Shown: positions 13,406 through 13,407 of the stretch, in pieces
Layout: each line of letters starts with the position of its first letter
Position numbering within the stretch: the stretch's first letter is position 1
Source of the DNA: Acidobacteriota bacterium
Lineage (GTDB): Bacteria; Acidobacteriota; Vicinamibacteria; Vicinamibacterales; UBA2999
Direction of reading: 5' to 3'
Assembly: GCA_020851835.1 (NCBI GenBank)
Contig: JADZBZ010000549.1
Location: 1 to 13,407, forward strand
DNA: 13,407 bases
Translations under genes and position numbers: made by a program
Notes under the pieces: model-generated
What the model was told of the DNA's origin: nothing
The model's input: only the letters and a program-made list of their open reading frames with translations
Databases searched by the model: none

Positions 13406-13407
13406 CG

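Overview
The window is high-GC bacterial DNA, densely packed with short intergenic gaps and several GTG/TTG starts. It is Gram-negative: it holds a beta-barrel outer-membrane-type protein, several Sec signal peptides and a complete Rod (cell elongation) gene set. The combination of an ECF sigma / zinc-finger anti-sigma / DUF4097 operon with an mreB-mreC-mreD-mrdA-rodA-rng block is what I would expect from Acidobacteriota (for example Vicinamibacteria). That placement is inference from gene style and order, not from a marker gene.

Plus-strand block (1-4968). A subtilisin-family (S8) secreted protease enters from the left edge. It is followed by a small secreted beta-barrel protein and, overlapping its end, a short alkyltransferase-like (ATL) DNA repair protein whose alkyl-acceptor cysteine is replaced by tyrosine. 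A likely ECF-type promoter then leads into a three-gene operon of ECF sigma factor, membrane anti-sigma factor and exported DUF4097 beta-solenoid protein. Both junctions are 4-nt GTGA stop/start overlaps. Last comes a small secreted protein of unknown function with its own perfect extended -10 promoter. Two hairpins lie in the gap before the convergent block.

Minus-strand block (13405-5084, read right to left). A GGDEF diguanylate cyclase gene (its start may lie beyond the right edge) is followed without a real gap by mreB (TTG start), mreC, mreD, mrdA (PBP2), rodA and rng (RNase G). Distances are a few bases, overlaps of 1-4 nt, or at most 53 nt, so the block reads as one operon. MreB filaments, MreC/MreD scaffold, the RodA glycan polymerase and the PBP2 transpeptidase together build the lateral wall. 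RNase G is an RNA maturation/decay enzyme that is also a neighbour of mreBCD in E. coli. The cyclase at the head is the unusual partner.

I see no rRNA, tRNA, CRISPR, insertion sequence or phage signature. This is mostly ordinary chromosomal core and envelope-stress content. The points most worth checking are the PYHRV alkyltransferase-like protein, the self-regulated sigma/anti-sigma/DUF4097 operon and the cyclase translationally abutting mreB.
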